Shown: positions 26,448 to 36,210 of the stretch, piece after piece
Numbering within the stretch: the stretch's first letter is position 1
Layout: every line of letters starts with the position of its first letter
Assembly: GCF_014076495.1 (NCBI RefSeq)
Contig: NZ_CP043575.1
Location: forward strand, 2,108,001-2,172,000
Length of the DNA stretch: 64,000 nucleotides
Origin: Comamonas koreensis
GTDB lineage: Bacteria; Pseudomonadota; Gammaproteobacteria; Burkholderiales; Burkholderiaceae_C
Direction: 5' to 3'
Translations under genes and position numbers: made by a program
The notes under the pieces: generated by a model
The model's database searches: none
What the model was told of the DNA's origin: nothing
What the model saw: the letters and a program-made list of their open reading frames with translations, nothing else

Positions 26448-27758
26448 TCAGCGCTTGGCGATAGGTTGCACGTCGCGGACCACCGAGCCAGTGTAGAGCT
26501 GGCGTGGACGGCCAATCTTGTACTCGGGATCGGCCATTTGCTCGTTGAGCTGGGCGATCCAGCCGACGGTGCGGGCCAGCGCGAAGATGCCGGTGAACAG
26601 CTTCACAGGGATGCCGATGGCGCGTTGCACGATGCCCGAATAGAAGTCCACGTTCGGGTACAGCTTGCGCGAGACGAAGTAGTCGTCTTCCAGAGCGATC
26701 TTCTCGACTTGCTTGGCCAGTGCGAACAGCGGATCGTTTTCCAGGCCCAGCTCGGCCAGGATCTCGTTGCAGGTTTCCTGCATCAGCTTGGCGCGTGGGT
26801 CGTAGTTCTTGTAGACGCGGTGGCCAAAGCCCATCAGCTTGACGCCGCTGGACTTGTCCTTGACCTGCTCCATGAACTCGCCGACCTTGGCGATGCCGCC
26901 GTTGGCCTGGATGTTTTCCAGCATGTTCAGACAGGCTTCGTTAGCGCCGCCGTGGGCAGGGCCCCACAGACAGGCAACGCCGGCGGAGATGGCCGCAAAC
27001 GGGTTGGTGCCCGAGGAGCCGCACAGGCGCACGGTCGAGGTCGACGCGTTTTGCTCGTGGTCTGCGTGCAGGATGAAGATGCGGTCGAGCGCGCGCTCTA
27101 CCACCGGGTTCACCACATACTCTTCACAGGGGTTGCCGAACATCATGCGCATGAAGTTGCCTGCATAGGACAGGTCATTCTTCGGGTACATGTAAGGCTG
27201 GCCCGTGCCGTACTTGTAGGCCATGGCCACCAGGGTTGGCAGCTTGGCGATCAAGCGGATCGCAGCGATGTTGCGGTGCTCGGGGTTGGTGATGTCGGTG
27301 CTGTCGTGGTAGAAGGCCGACATGCCACCCACCAGACCCGTCAGAACGGCCATGGGGTGCGCATCGCGGCGGAAACCACGCAGGAAGAACTGCATCTGCT
27401 CGTTGACCATGGTGTGCTTGGTCACCGTGTCTTCGAACTCGGCCTTCTGCGTGGCATTGGGCAGCTCGCCGTACAGCAGCAGGTAGCAGGTTTCGAGGTA
27501 GTTGCAGTTCTTGGCCAGTTGCTCGATCGGGTAGCCGCGGTACAGCAGCTCGCCCTTGTCACCATCGATATAGGTGATGGCCGACTGGCAGGCAGCCGTC
27601 GAGAGGAAACCGGGGTCGTACGTGAACATGCCGGTCTGCGCGTACAGCTTGCGGATGTCGATGACATCCGGGCCGATCGAGCCCTGGTAAACCGGAAGGT
27701 CTACGCTTGCTGCGCCGTTGCTAAACGATAGCGTGGCTTTGTTGTCTGCTAGTTTCAT
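26448..27758 (-). CDS. gltA: citrate synthase (type II)
   Basis: 436 residues, the length of Gram-negative hexameric citrate synthases. It condenses acetyl-CoA and oxaloacetate. Catalytic segments are intact: the His in [11 protein letters not shown], the His in GFGHRVYKN and the Asp-containing [11 protein letters not shown]; the N-terminal small beta domain ([20 protein letters not shown]), which mediates NADH regulation in this type, is present. AAGGA precedes the ATG. It is the last gene of sdhCDAB-sdhE-gltA. Confidence 0.98.
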   Translation of the reverse strand: MKLADNKATLSFSNGAASVDLPVYQGSIGPDVIDIRKLYAQTGMFTYDPGFLSTAACQSAITYIDGDKGELLYRGYPIEQLAKNCNYLETCYLLLYGELPNATQKAEFEDTVTKHTMVNEQMQFFLRGFRRDAHPMAVLTGLVGGMSAFYHDSTDITNPEHRNIAAIRLIAKLPTLVAMAYKYGTGQPYMYPKNDLSYAGNFMRMMFGNPCEEYVVNPVVERALDRIFILHADHEQNASTSTVRLCGSSGTNPFAAISAGVACLWGPAHGGANEACLNMLENIQANGGIAKVGEFMEQVKDKSSGVKLMGFGHRVYKNYDPRAKLMQETCNEILAELGLENDPLFALAKQVEKIALEDDYFVSRKLYPNVDFYSGIVQRAIGIPVKLFTGIFALARTVGWIAQLNEQMADPEYKIGRPRQLYTGSVVRDVQPIAKR

Positions 27759-27778
27759 AAAACTGGTTCCTTCTCGAG

Positions 27779-28072
27779 TTAGTCCGCAAGAGATGCACGT
27801 GGTTTTCGGCTGCGCAGCATCTCCAGCACTTCATGAACATCTGGCGTGTCGAGGTCGCCTGTTGGTTCCTTGCGCTTGAGCATCAAGTCCAGCAGGTCGT
27901 TGTCCGACAGGTTCATCAAAGTGGTCAGCCCTTGCGCCTGGCGGACATTCAGGCTTGCTCCGTATGTGCGGAAGAACTGCTCGACGAAGATGTCGTTCTC
28001 CACCAGGCCTCGGCGGCTACGCCAGCGCAGCAGATCGCGCGCACGTTCATCCAGCAGTTCGTTTTCCATCAT
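27779..28072 (-). CDS. sdhE: succinate dehydrogenase flavinylation factor SdhE
   Basis: 97 residues. The conserved RGxxE motif needed for covalent FAD attachment to SdhA is present as RRGLVEND, followed by FVEQFF and the [12 protein letters not shown] helix. It acts as an assembly factor for SdhA in the cytoplasm. Its place between sdhB and gltA is the usual betaproteobacterial order. The gene starts with ATG-ATG at 28072; the second ATG is equally possible. Confidence 0.94.
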   Translation of the reverse strand: MMENELLDERARDLLRWRSRRGLVENDIFVEQFFRTYGASLNVRQAQGLTTLMNLSDNDLLDLMLKRKEPTGDLDTPDVHEVLEMLRSRKPRASLAD

Positions 28073-28087
28073 TGCTCAATCTGGTTC

Positions 28088-28792
28088 TTACACCGCACGG
28101 CGAACCATCAATTCCTTGATCTTGCCAATCGCCTTGGTGGGGTTGAGGTGCTTGGGGCACACGTCCACGCAGTTCATGATGGTGTGGCAACGGAACAGAC
28201 GGTAGGGGTCTTCCAGGTTGTCCAGGCGCTCACCGGTGTGGTCATCGCGGCTGTCGGCGATGAAGCGGTAGGCCTGCAGCAAACCGGCGGGGCCCACGAA
28301 CTTGTCGGGGTTCCACCAGAACGAGGGGCAGCTGGTCGAGCAACTGGCGCACAGAATGCACTCGTACAGGCCGTTGAGCTCTTCGCGCTCTTCGGGCGAC
28401 TGCAGGCGCTCCTTCTCGTTGGCGACAAAGCTGTCGGCCATCAGGTAGGGCTTGATCGAGTGGTACTGCTTGAAGAACTGGGTCATGTCCACGATCAGGT
28501 CGCGGATCACGGGCAGACCGGGCAGGGGCTTCAAGACGATGTCACCCTTGAGGGTGTTCATGTTCGTCAGGCACGCCAGACCGTTCTTGCCGTTGATGTT
28601 CATCGCGTCCGAGCCGCACACGCCTTCGCGGCAGGAGCGGCGGAACGAGATCGATGGGTCGAGTTCCTTGAGCTTGACCAGGGCGTCCAGCAGCATGCGC
28701 TCATGACCGTCGAGCTCCACCTCCACCGTCTGCATGTAGGGCTTGGCATCTTTATCGGGATCGTAGCGATAGATTTTGAAAGTACGCTTCAT
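28088..28792 (-). CDS. sdhB: succinate dehydrogenase iron-sulfur subunit
   Basis: 234 residues. The plant-type ferredoxin domain has [21 protein letters not shown] for the [2Fe-2S] cluster; the C-terminal domain has [12 protein letters not shown] and [12 protein letters not shown] for the [4Fe-4S] and [3Fe-4S] clusters. It relays electrons from SdhA to quinone bound at SdhB/C/D. The gap to sdhA is 31 bp and to sdhE 15 bp, in one operon. Confidence 0.98.
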   Translation of the reverse strand: MKRTFKIYRYDPDKDAKPYMQTVEVELDGHERMLLDALVKLKELDPSISFRRSCREGVCGSDAMNINGKNGLACLTNMNTLKGDIVLKPLPGLPVIRDLIVDMTQFFKQYHSIKPYLMADSFVANEKERLQSPEEREELNGLYECILCASCSTSCPSFWWNPDKFVGPAGLLQAYRFIADSRDDHTGERLDNLEDPYRLFRCHTIMNCVDVCPKHLNPTKAIGKIKELMVRRAV

Positions 28793-28823
28793 TTTGGGAT
28801 GTTCTTTCGTGGGCTGCGTGGAT

Positions 28824-30629
28824 TTAGAAGGTACGGACCTTGGGCGGTACCGACGGCACGGTCAGCGGCTTGAGTTGCACTGGCTTGTACTCCAGGCTGT
28901 TGGCAGCGCTGTACCACAGGGTGTGCTTGAGCCAGTCGATATCATTGCGGCCCAGTGGGTACTTGGGGTCATCGGCAGGGTGCTCGTAGTCATCCACGGT
29001 GTGGGCGCCACGGCATTCCTTGCGGGCGGCGGCCGAGACCATGGTGGCTTGCGCCACTTCGATCAGGTTGGCCACTTCCAGCGCTTCCATGCGAGCGGTG
29101 TTCCAGACCTTGGACTTGTCCTTCAAGGTGACGCCACCGACGCGGGCGCGGATGTCGGCAATCTTCTTGACGCCTTCGTCCATGCTCTTTTGCGTGCGGA
29201 ACACACCGGCGTGCAGCTGCATGCAGGCGCGGATGTCGTTGGCCACGTCCTGCGCGTATTCGCCGCTGGTCGACTCGTCGAGCTTGTTGAGGCGCGACAG
29301 CGAGAAGTCCGATGCGTTCTCAGGCATCGGCTTGAATTCGCCATAGCCATTGACGTAGTTGACGATGTGCTTGCCGGCCGACTTGCCAAAGACCAGCAGG
29401 TCCAGCAGCGAGTTCGTGCCCAGGCGGTTGGCGCCGTGCACCGACACGCAGGAGCATTCGCCCACAGCGTAGAGACCGTTGACCACTTTGTTTTCTTGAC
29501 CATCCCAGACAACGACCTGGCCGTTGATGTTGGTGGGAATACCGCCCATCTGGTAGTGGATGGTGGGCACCACAGGAATCGGTTCCTTGGTGATGTCCAC
29601 GTTGGCGAAGTTGTGGCCGATCTCTTCCACCGAAGGCAGGCGCTTGCGGATGGTATCTGCACCCAGGTGGGTCATGTCCAGCAGGATGTAGTCCTTGTTC
29701 GGACCGCAGCCACGGCCTTCCTTGATTTCCTGGTCCATTGAGCGCGAGACGAAGTCGCGTGGCGCCAGATCCTTCAGGGTTGGCGCATAGCGCTCCATGA
29801 AACGCTCGCCATCGCTGTTGCGCAGAATAGCGCCTTCACCGCGGCAGCCTTCGGTCAGCAGCACGCCCGCGCCGGCCACGCCGGTGGGGTGGAACTGCCA
29901 GAACTCCATGTCCTGCAGCGGGATGCCTGCGCGTGCAGCCATGCCCAGGCCGTCGCCGGTGTTGATGAAGGCATTGGTCGATGCCTGGAAGATACGGCCT
30001 GCGCCGCCGGTGGCCAGCAGAACCGCCTTGGCGTGCAGCTCGTACAGGTCGCCGGTTTCCAGCTCGATGGCGGTCACGCCGATCACGTCACCGGATTCGT
30101 CGCGGATCAGGTCCAGCGCCATCCACTCGACGAAGAAGTTGGTCTTGGACTTGACGTTTTGCTGGTAGAGCGTGTGCAGCATCGCGTGGCCGGTACGGTC
30201 AGCCGCTGCGCAAGCGCGTTGCACGGGCTTTTCGCCATGGTTGGCGGTGTGGCCGCCGAAGGGGCGCTGGTAGATCGTGCCATCGGGGTTGCGGTCGAAA
30301 GGCATGCCGAAGTGTTCCAGCTCGTACACCACCTTGGGTGCTTCGCGGCACATGAACTCGATCGCATCCTGGTCACCGAGCCAGTCCGAGCCCTTGATGG
30401 TGTCGTAGAAGTGCCATTCCCAGTTGTCGGGCGACATGTTGCCCAGCGAGGCGGACACGCCACCTTGCGCTGCCACGGTGTGCGAGCGGGTGGGGAAAAC
30501 CTTGGACAAGGCAGCCACGGACAGGCCAGCCTTGGACAGTTCCAGCGCAGCGCGCAGACCGGAGCCGCCTGCGCCGATGATGACGACATCAAACTTGCGC
30601 TTGGTGATGTTCTCTTTTGTATAGCTCAT
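28824..30629 (-). CDS. sdhA: succinate dehydrogenase flavoprotein subunit
   Basis: 601 residues. The dinucleotide-binding [13 protein letters not shown] is at the N-terminus and the flavinylated His lies in [13 protein letters not shown]; active-site segments around [23 protein letters not shown] and the [12 protein letters not shown] signature are complete. It oxidises succinate to fumarate in complex II. The covalent FAD is presumably added with the SdhE encoded in the same operon. Confidence 0.98.
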   Translation of the reverse strand: MSYTKENITKRKFDVVIIGAGGSGLRAALELSKAGLSVAALSKVFPTRSHTVAAQGGVSASLGNMSPDNWEWHFYDTIKGSDWLGDQDAIEFMCREAPKVVYELEHFGMPFDRNPDGTIYQRPFGGHTANHGEKPVQRACAAADRTGHAMLHTLYQQNVKSKTNFFVEWMALDLIRDESGDVIGVTAIELETGDLYELHAKAVLLATGGAGRIFQASTNAFINTGDGLGMAARAGIPLQDMEFWQFHPTGVAGAGVLLTEGCRGEGAILRNSDGERFMERYAPTLKDLAPRDFVSRSMDQEIKEGRGCGPNKDYILLDMTHLGADTIRKRLPSVEEIGHNFANVDITKEPIPVVPTIHYQMGGIPTNINGQVVVWDGQENKVVNGLYAVGECSCVSVHGANRLGTNSLLDLLVFGKSAGKHIVNYVNGYGEFKPMPENASDFSLSRLNKLDESTSGEYAQDVANDIRACMQLHAGVFRTQKSMDEGVKKIADIRARVGGVTLKDKSKVWNTARMEALEVANLIEVAQATMVSAAARKECRGAHTVDDYEHPADDPKYPLGRNDIDWLKHTLWYSAANSLEYKPVQLKPLTVPSVPPKVRTF

Positions 30630-30651
30630 TGTTCTCTTTCAATCGCGGGTA

Positions 30652-31017
30652 TCACAGACGCCACAGAACCTGCAGGCCCCAGCCGAGGCAGCCCACCAGC
30701 CAGACCAACACAAAAATCTGCAGCACCAGGCGCAGGCCGACGGGCTGGACGTAGTCCATGAGGATTTCACGCATGCCCACCCAGGCGTGGTAGGCCAAGG
30801 CCACCAGGGTGCCCACCGTGATGAACTTCATCCACTGGTGGGAGAAGATGCCTGCCCACTGTTCGTAGCCGATGGGGCCCTTGATCATCAGCACCTGGGC
30901 CAGCAGGGCCACGGTGAACAAGGCCATCAGCAAGCCGGTGATGCGCTGGGCCAGCCAGTCGCGCAAACCGTAGTGCGCACCGGTCACGACGCGTTTGGAG
31001 CCGTAATTGACGGACAT
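30652..31017 (-). CDS. sdhD: succinate dehydrogenase membrane anchor SdhD
   Basis: 121 residues with three membrane helices. YHAWVGMREILMDYV holds the His and the Asp-Tyr pair typical of the SdhD heme/quinone region. I chose the ATG at 31017; an upstream in-frame ATG at 31086 would overlap sdhC by 26 bp and add an unlikely 23-residue leader. AAAGGA precedes the chosen start. Confidence 0.93.
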   Translation of the reverse strand: MSVNYGSKRVVTGAHYGLRDWLAQRITGLLMALFTVALLAQVLMIKGPIGYEQWAGIFSHQWMKFITVGTLVALAYHAWVGMREILMDYVQPVGLRLVLQIFVLVWLVGCLGWGLQVLWRL

Positions 31018-31060
31018 GGGGAATCCTTTCTTATTTATCAGTAAATGCAGTCGCGGGCGA

Positions 31061-31495
31061 TCAGTACAGGCCAAACAGCTTGGCACCCAGGATGGCGGTC
31101 AGCGCCAGGCTGATGGCAAAGCAGACTATGGCCGAGCTCTTGCCGAATTCCTTGTTGACCGACTTGTGCGAGACATCCATCCAGATGTGGCGCAGGCCAG
31201 CGCAGAAGTGGTGCAGGTAGGCCCAGATGAGCGCCAGCACGGCCAGCTTGATGAACCAGCCCGCAAAAATACCGGCGCCGGTGTTGAAGGCGGCGGTGAA
31301 GCGGGCGTAGGAGAATTCGGAGGAGATCGAGGTGTCGAGCAGCCAGACCACAAAGGGCAGCAGGAAGAACATCACCAGGCCGCTGGCGCGGTGCAGGATC
31401 GACAGCTTGGCTGCTACCGGCAAGCGGTAGGTGGTGAGGTCCGAAATGGGGTTGATATTGCGAAACTCAGGCCGCTTCTTCGTGGTATCTGTCAT
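31061..31495 (-). CDS. sdhC: succinate dehydrogenase cytochrome b556 subunit
   Basis: 144 residues, three membrane helices. The signature ILHRASGLVMFFLLPF near the first helix and LHHFCAGLRHIWMD with the axial heme His in the second are typical of SdhC. With SdhD it anchors complex II and forms the ubiquinone site. It is the first gene of sdhCDAB-sdhE-gltA; a promoter candidate lies 30-57 bp upstream. Confidence 0.96.
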   Translation of the reverse strand: MTDTTKKRPEFRNINPISDLTTYRLPVAAKLSILHRASGLVMFFLLPFVVWLLDTSISSEFSYARFTAAFNTGAGIFAGWFIKLAVLALIWAYLHHFCAGLRHIWMDVSHKSVNKEFGKSSAIVCFAISLALTAILGAKLFGLY

Positions 31496-31524
31496 GGTGT
31501 GAAATCTTTCGTGGATGTAACTGC

Positions 31525-31552
31525 TATGTAATCGCTAGGCTCAAACCTGCAA
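31525..31552 (-). promoter_or_regulatory. candidate promoter of the sdh-gltA operon
   Basis: On the minus strand TTGCAG (31552-31547) and TACATA (31530-31525) are spaced 16 bp, about 30 bp before the sdhC ATG. Match to sigma70 is moderate; the site is inferred by pattern only. The gntR gene upstream ends about 80 bp before the -35 box, so read-through from gntR is also possible. Confidence 0.4.
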
Positions 31553-31630
31553 AATTTTATTGCAATGCAGCGCGCAGGTCTAAGGGTTTCTCTTTAACCC
31601 CGTGGTGACTACTCAGACTTGACCGGTGCA

Positions 31631-32425
31631 TTAGCTCAGGGTATTGCTGTAATGGTGGGTGTCCGTCCGATAAAGACCTCGTCGTAATTCCATGGGAACA
31701 TCGTTATAGGTGTAAGCGACACGCTCGACGCTCAGCAGGGGGGTCTGGCCGTCGATATCGAGCAATTGGGCCTGTGCCGCATCGGGCAGCACGGCACGCA
31801 GCTTTTCCTGGGCGCGCACCATGCGCACGCCGTACTCCACCTCGAACATCGCATAGGTGGCGCCGGGGTAGTCGCGCATCTGCTCGGCCGTCAGGCCCTT
31901 GAAGCTGCTGCTGGGCAGCCAGATGTCTTCGACAATCGTGGGAATGCCGGCAAACACCAGCACGCGGCGCACATGGATCAGCGACTCGCCCGTGGGTACC
32001 TGCAGCAGCTTGCAGATCTCGCTGGCGCCCTTGATGCTGCGGCAGGAGATGATGTTGCGCTGTGCCGGGCCTTCTTCGTTGAGGTCGCCGCTGTCCGGAA
32101 GCAGACGCAAGAAGCGGTACTGCACATTGCGCTCGGCATGGGTGGCCACAAAGGTGCCCTTGCCCTGGCGGCGCAGCAGCAGGTTGTCGGCAGCCAGCTC
32201 GTCGATGGCCTTGCGCACGGTGCCTTGGCTGACGCGGTAGCGGGCGGCCAGCTCCATCTCGCTGGGGATCATCTCGCCCGGTTTCCAGGCGCCGGCCTCC
32301 AGGCTTTGCAGGATCAGGCCCTTGATTTGTTGGTAGAGGGGGCTGAATGCCGGGGTCGCACCACCCACGCTGTCGCCAGCGGACGTGATTCCGGTGTCGT
32401 TTGCATTGGGGGTGGAAGATGTCAT
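31631..32425 (-). CDS. GntR family regulator (HutC/UTRA type) beside the TCA genes
   Basis: 264 residues. A GntR winged helix lies at about 30-95 (PLYQQIKGLILQSLEAGAWKPGEMIPSEMELAARYRVSQGTVRKAIDEL) and a UTRA ligand domain follows (LIHVRRVLVFAGIPTIVEDIWLP ... TPLLSVERVAYTYNDVPMELR). Effector unknown; position between sdhC and mdh suggests control of TCA genes by an intermediate. The ATG at 32425 is used; an open frame continues to 32527, but that would reach the operator. A palindrome in the gap to mdh is a likely binding site for autoregulation. Confidence 0.87.
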   Translation of the reverse strand: MTSSTPNANDTGITSAGDSVGGATPAFSPLYQQIKGLILQSLEAGAWKPGEMIPSEMELAARYRVSQGTVRKAIDELAADNLLLRRQGKGTFVATHAERNVQYRFLRLLPDSGDLNEEGPAQRNIISCRSIKGASEICKLLQVPTGESLIHVRRVLVFAGIPTIVEDIWLPSSSFKGLTAEQMRDYPGATYAMFEVEYGVRMVRAQEKLRAVLPDAAQAQLLDIDGQTPLLSVERVAYTYNDVPMELRRGLYRTDTHHYSNTLS

Positions 32426-32532
32426 GCGCTTGTCTTGGGAGAGATTCAATCTCTCAGGTGTCACAGTGGATGTGACATCCAACGGTTCAAATTTACAGCG
32501 CGCATTGTATAGCGCATCCGGGGTCAATCATA

Positions 32533-32552
32533 TCTTATATAAGACATAAGAC
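32533..32552. promoter_or_regulatory. candidate GntR operator in the gntR-mdh gap
   Basis: TCTTATATAAGA is a perfect 12-bp palindrome (32533-32544). The half site ATAAGAC occurs twice in direct repeat, at 32539-32545 and 32546-32552. It sits directly before the mdh -35 candidate and about 110 bp before the gntR start, a good place for a HutC-type regulator to act on both genes. Binding by this GntR is an inference from position. Confidence 0.6.
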
Positions 32553-32555
32553 AAA

Positions 32556-32585
32556 TTGACTGAGTGATCTGTTCAAGAGTACACT
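32556..32585 (+). promoter_or_regulatory. candidate mdh promoter
   Basis: TTGACT (32556-32561) and TACACT (32580-32585) with an 18-bp spacer, immediately next to the palindromic operator. The mdh ATG follows at 32703, giving a leader of about 110 bases. Confidence 0.5.
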
Positions 32586-32702
32586 TACGCGCTGTTTACA
32601 GACCTGCCATCGGGGGATCCCGATCGCTGATTCCAGTCGTTTGACACCCTCTCCGATGCTGGCCTGCTTGGACACCTCATTTCTATTTTCTGGAGTTTTC
32701 CC

Positions 32703-33689
32703 ATGAGCAAGAAGCCCGTACGTGTCGCCGTCACCGGTGCCGCTGGTCAAATCGGTTATGCCCTGTTGTTCCGCATCGCTTCGGGCGAAATGCTGGGCAA
32801 GGACCAGCCTGTCATCCTGCAACTGCTGGAAATTCCTGACGAGAAGGCACAGAACGCGCTCAAGGGCGTGATCATGGAGCTGGAAGACTGCGCTTTCCCG
32901 CTGCTGGCCGGTATCGAAGCCCACAGCGATCCGCTGCAAGCCTTCAAGGACACCGATTACGCGCTGCTCGTGGGTGCCCGTCCTCGCGGCCCAGGCATGG
33001 AGCGTGCTGACCTGCTGGCTGCCAATGCCCAGATCTTCACCGCCCAGGGCAAGGCCCTGAACGCTGTCGCTTCGCGCAACGTCAAAGTGCTGGTGGTCGG
33101 CAACCCTGCCAACACCAATGCCTACATCGCGATGAAGTCGGCTCCCGACCTGCCAGCGAAGAACTTCACCGCCATGCTGCGTCTGGACCACAACCGCGCT
33201 GCCTCGCAACTGGCTGCCAAGGCTGGCTTCAAGGTCGGCGACATCCGCAAGCTGACCGTCTGGGGCAACCACTCGCCCACCATGTACGCTGACTACCGTT
33301 TCGCGACCGTGGACGGCAAGTCGGTCAAGGACGCGATCAACGACCAGACCTGGAATAAGGACGTGTTCCTGCCTACCGTGGGCAAGCGTGGCGCCGCCAT
33401 CATTGCCGCTCGTGGCCTGTCGTCGGCTGCATCGGCAGCGAATGCCGCCATCGACCACATGCGTGACTGGGCCCTGGGCTCGGCGGGCGAATGGGTCACC
33501 ATGGGCGTGCCTTCGAACGGCGAATACGGCATCCCAGCGGGCATCATCTTCGGCTTCCCCGTGACCACCGAAAACGGCGAATACAAGATCGTCGAAGGTC
33601 TGGAAATCGACGCGTTCTCGCAAGAATGCATCGACAAGACCCTGGCTGAGCTGCAAGGCGAGCAAGACGGCGTCAAGCACCTGCTGTAA
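32703..33689 (+). CDS. mdh: malate dehydrogenase
   Basis: 328 residues. The NAD-binding [25 protein letters not shown] is at the N-terminus; [43 protein letters not shown] and the catalytic His in [12 protein letters not shown] follow, the pattern of the cytosolic-type two-domain enzyme found in betaproteobacteria. It converts malate and NAD to oxaloacetate. It opens a plus-strand group with tam, a CoA-ester lyase, an unknown gene and acnB. Confidence 0.98.
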   Translation: MSKKPVRVAVTGAAGQIGYALLFRIASGEMLGKDQPVILQLLEIPDEKAQNALKGVIMELEDCAFPLLAGIEAHSDPLQAFKDTDYALLVGARPRGPGMERADLLAANAQIFTAQGKALNAVASRNVKVLVVGNPANTNAYIAMKSAPDLPAKNFTAMLRLDHNRAASQLAAKAGFKVGDIRKLTVWGNHSPTMYADYRFATVDGKSVKDAINDQTWNKDVFLPTVGKRGAAIIAARGLSSAASAANAAIDHMRDWALGSAGEWVTMGVPSNGEYGIPAGIIFGFPVTTENGEYKIVEGLEIDAFSQECIDKTLAELQGEQDGVKHLL

Positions 33690-33705
33690 TCCAAGGCCGA
33701 TCCGC

Positions 33706-34494
33706 ATGCTTGCATGGAATGCCCAGCTCTACAGCCGGTTCGAGGACGAGCGCACGCGCCCGGCCGCCGAACTGCTGGCGCGCGTGGCCCTGCCCAGCGA
33801 TACCGCCTATGTGGTGGATCTGGGTTGCGGGCCGGGCAATTCCACCGAGCTGCTGGCCCAGCGCTTCGTGCAGGCACGGGTGCTGGGTATCGACCAGTCG
33901 CAAGACATGCTGGCCGCTGCGCGCCAGCGTCTTGCGCAGGTGCATTTTGAGCAGGGCGACATCGCCCACTGGCAGGCTCCACTGCACAACGGTCGTTTGC
34001 CCGACCTGATTTTTGCCAATGCGGCCCTGCAATGGGTGCCGGGCCACGCGCAGCTGCTGCCCCGCTTGATGGGCATGTTGGCCCCCGGTGGTGTGCTGGC
34101 CGTGCAGATGCCCGACAACCGCGATGAGCCCACCCACCGCCTGATGCGTGAGGTGGCAGCGCTGCAGCCCTGGGCTGCAGAAATCGGCGATCCGCATGCC
34201 TTGCGCACGGATTTGCTGTCTTTGAATGATTACTACGATGTGTTGGCCCGTGGTGCGCAGGTGGATGCCTGGCGTACGGCGTACCAGCACCCAATGGACA
34301 GTGCGGAGGCGATTGTCCAATGGGTTCGTGGCACGGGTCTGAGACCCTTTCTCCAGCCTCTGCGTGCCGAGTTGCAAACCAGCTTTGTGGCCGAGTACAC
34401 CCGCCGCATCGATGCCGCCTACGGCCTGCGCAGCGATGGCCAGCGCCTGCTGGCCTTTCCCCGCTTGTTTTTGGTGGCCAAGCGCCCCATCTGA
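33706..34494 (+). CDS. tam: trans-aconitate 2-methyltransferase
   Basis: 262 residues. The class I SAM motif is [15 protein letters not shown] (36-50), and the N-terminus [24 protein letters not shown] plus [10 protein letters not shown] are typical of Tam. It methylates trans-aconitate, an inhibitor of aconitase that forms spontaneously from cis-aconitate. It starts 16 bp after mdh and lies two genes upstream of acnB, which fits the housekeeping role. Confidence 0.93.
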   Translation: MLAWNAQLYSRFEDERTRPAAELLARVALPSDTAYVVDLGCGPGNSTELLAQRFVQARVLGIDQSQDMLAAARQRLAQVHFEQGDIAHWQAPLHNGRLPDLIFANAALQWVPGHAQLLPRLMGMLAPGGVLAVQMPDNRDEPTHRLMREVAALQPWAAEIGDPHALRTDLLSLNDYYDVLARGAQVDAWRTAYQHPMDSAEAIVQWVRGTGLRPFLQPLRAELQTSFVAEYTRRIDAAYGLRSDGQRLLAFPRLFLVAKRPI

Positions 34495-34506
34495 CGATTA
34501 GTAGCC

Positions 34507-35493
34507 ATGAGTGTCTCCGCCATCCATCCCGCACAGGTACTGCTGGGCGCCCAGTCTGGGGCCCTGGCACTGCCGGTCTGCGACCACTACAGCGGTGTGG
34601 AAGACCGCATGCGCAAAAGCCTGGCCTTGCAGGCACAGATGATGCAAGAGTTTGGCCGCTGCGTGTTCGATGTGACCTTGGACTGCGAAGACGGCGCGGC
34701 CGTCGGCCAGGAAAAGGCCCATGCCCGGCTGGTTGCGTCGCTGGCCAAGAACGCCGCGCCCGGCGCCCGGGTTGCTGCCCGCGTGCATGCGGCCGACCAC
34801 GCCGCGCTGGCCGAAGATATCGCCACCATCGCCGGTGAGGCGGGCGAGCAGCTCTGCCACATTATGGTGCCCAAGGTCGAGTCGGTCGATGACATCGACC
34901 AGGTCGACCGCTTGCTGCAAGCGGCCACCAGCACCCCGGTGCCGCTGCATGCGCTGATCGAGTCGCCCCAGGCGGTGCACCGCGCTTTCGAGATTGCGGC
35001 CCACCCCCGCGTGCAAAGCATCAGCTTTGGCCTGATGGATTTTGTCTCTGCCCATGGCGGCGCCATCCCCTCGAGCGCGATGGGCGTGCAAGGCCAGTTC
35101 ACGCATCCGCTGGTGCTGCGCGCCAAGCTGGAGATCGCAGCCGCCTGCCACGCCTACGGCAAGGTGCCCTCGCACTGCGTGGTGACCGAGTTCAAGAACC
35201 CCGATGCGATGGAGCAGGCGGCCCGCCGTGCCTACGGCGAGCTGGGCTACACCCGCATGTGGAGCATCCACCCCGCGCAGATCCGCCCCATCCTGCAGGC
35301 CTTCGCGCCCACGCAGAGCCAGGTCGATGAAGCGGCCCGTATTGTGCGGGCGGCGGCGGACGCGCAATGGGCACCGATCAGCGTCGACGGCGTCTTGCAT
35401 GACCGTGCAAGTTATCGTTACTTTTGGCAAATTTTGGAGCGTGCCGCGCAGACGGGTTGTCCGTTGCCGGGTACAGTGCGGGAGTGGCTGTAA
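34507..35493 (+). CDS. CitE-like HpcH/HpaI CoA-ester lyase
   Basis: 328 residues, TIM barrel of the citrate lyase beta / malyl-CoA lyase family. Metal- and substrate-binding positions are visible: [17 protein letters not shown], the Glu in ALIESPQAV and the Asp in [14 protein letters not shown]. The missing citrate lyase alpha and gamma genes argue against citrate fermentation; a CoA thioester such as malyl-CoA, citramalyl-CoA or beta-methylmalyl-CoA is more likely. It follows tam by 12 bp, in the mdh-acnB group. The exact substrate cannot be assigned from sequence. Confidence 0.85.
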   Translation: MSVSAIHPAQVLLGAQSGALALPVCDHYSGVEDRMRKSLALQAQMMQEFGRCVFDVTLDCEDGAAVGQEKAHARLVASLAKNAAPGARVAARVHAADHAALAEDIATIAGEAGEQLCHIMVPKVESVDDIDQVDRLLQAATSTPVPLHALIESPQAVHRAFEIAAHPRVQSISFGLMDFVSAHGGAIPSSAMGVQGQFTHPLVLRAKLEIAAACHAYGKVPSHCVVTEFKNPDAMEQAARRAYGELGYTRMWSIHPAQIRPILQAFAPTQSQVDEAARIVRAAADAQWAPISVDGVLHDRASYRYFWQILERAAQTGCPLPGTVREWL

Positions 35494-35546
35494 CCATCCG
35501 GGTCCAGCCCTTTTCCTGTTTCTTGCGTTGTATCGCGGGAGTTGTT

Positions 35547-36140
35547 ATGAAAAATCGCGTGATTTCTTTGTTGGTCCTGGTGCCTGCGCTGACGTTGTCC
35601 ATGGGCAGCGTGCAGGCGCAAGAGAAAAAGGCGGCCAAGCCAGTGGCTGCCAAAACCACCGCCGCCAAGAAGGCACCGGCCAAAAAGGCCCCTGCCAAGC
35701 GTGCGTCCACCGCCAAAAAGGGCGCAGCGGTTGCCGCTGGTGCCGGCGCAGCCGCTGCGGCCGCGTCCATTCCTGCCCAGCAGACCCTGACCCCCGCCGA
35801 GCTGGCCATTGCCGAGCAGGTCTACCAAGGCCGCATCAGCTGCGAGCTGGGTGCCTCGATCAATATCGCTAAGGACTCGGTCAACCCCGGCTACTTCTTC
35901 GTTGAAGGCAAGGGCTTCAAGTACCACATGGCTCCCGTGGCCACCTCGACGGGCACCATCCGCCTGGAAGACCAGCACGCTGGCGCCATGTGGCTGCAAG
36001 TGGCCAACAAGTCGATGCTGATCAACCGCAAGCTCGGTCAGCGCCTGGCCGACGAATGCATGAGCCCTGAGCAAAACCAGGTTGCCGAAGCCATCAAGAA
36101 AAACCCACCTGCCGCACTGTTTGAAGGCAACGGCCGCTGA
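35547..36140 (+). CDS. exported protein with Ala/Lys-rich linker and two-Cys domain
   Basis: 197 residues. A signal peptide ends near VQA-QE (24/25). Residues 26-75 are a histone-H1-like KKAPAKKAPAKRA low-complexity stretch, followed by an Ala run. The C-terminal domain (90-185) has only two Cys, C99 (GRISCELGASINI) and C171 (ADECMSPEQ), bracketing a beta-rich stretch with YHMAPVATSTGTIRL and WLQVANKSMLIN; this layout recalls the MliC lysozyme-inhibitor fold, but the match is loose. The basic linker could bind cell wall, LPS or nucleic acid. It sits between the CoA-ester lyase and acnB (70 bp gap). Confidence 0.75.
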   Translation: MKNRVISLLVLVPALTLSMGSVQAQEKKAAKPVAAKTTAAKKAPAKKAPAKRASTAKKGAAVAAGAGAAAAAASIPAQQTLTPAELAIAEQVYQGRISCELGASINIAKDSVNPGYFFVEGKGFKYHMAPVATSTGTIRLEDQHAGAMWLQVANKSMLINRKLGQRLADECMSPEQNQVAEAIKKNPPAALFEGNGR

Positions 36141-36210
36141 TAAGAACAGCGGCGCGGCTGCCCGAGGCCTTGCGAGCGCCCCACCATTGAAATAGAGAAC
36201 CGGAGAACGT

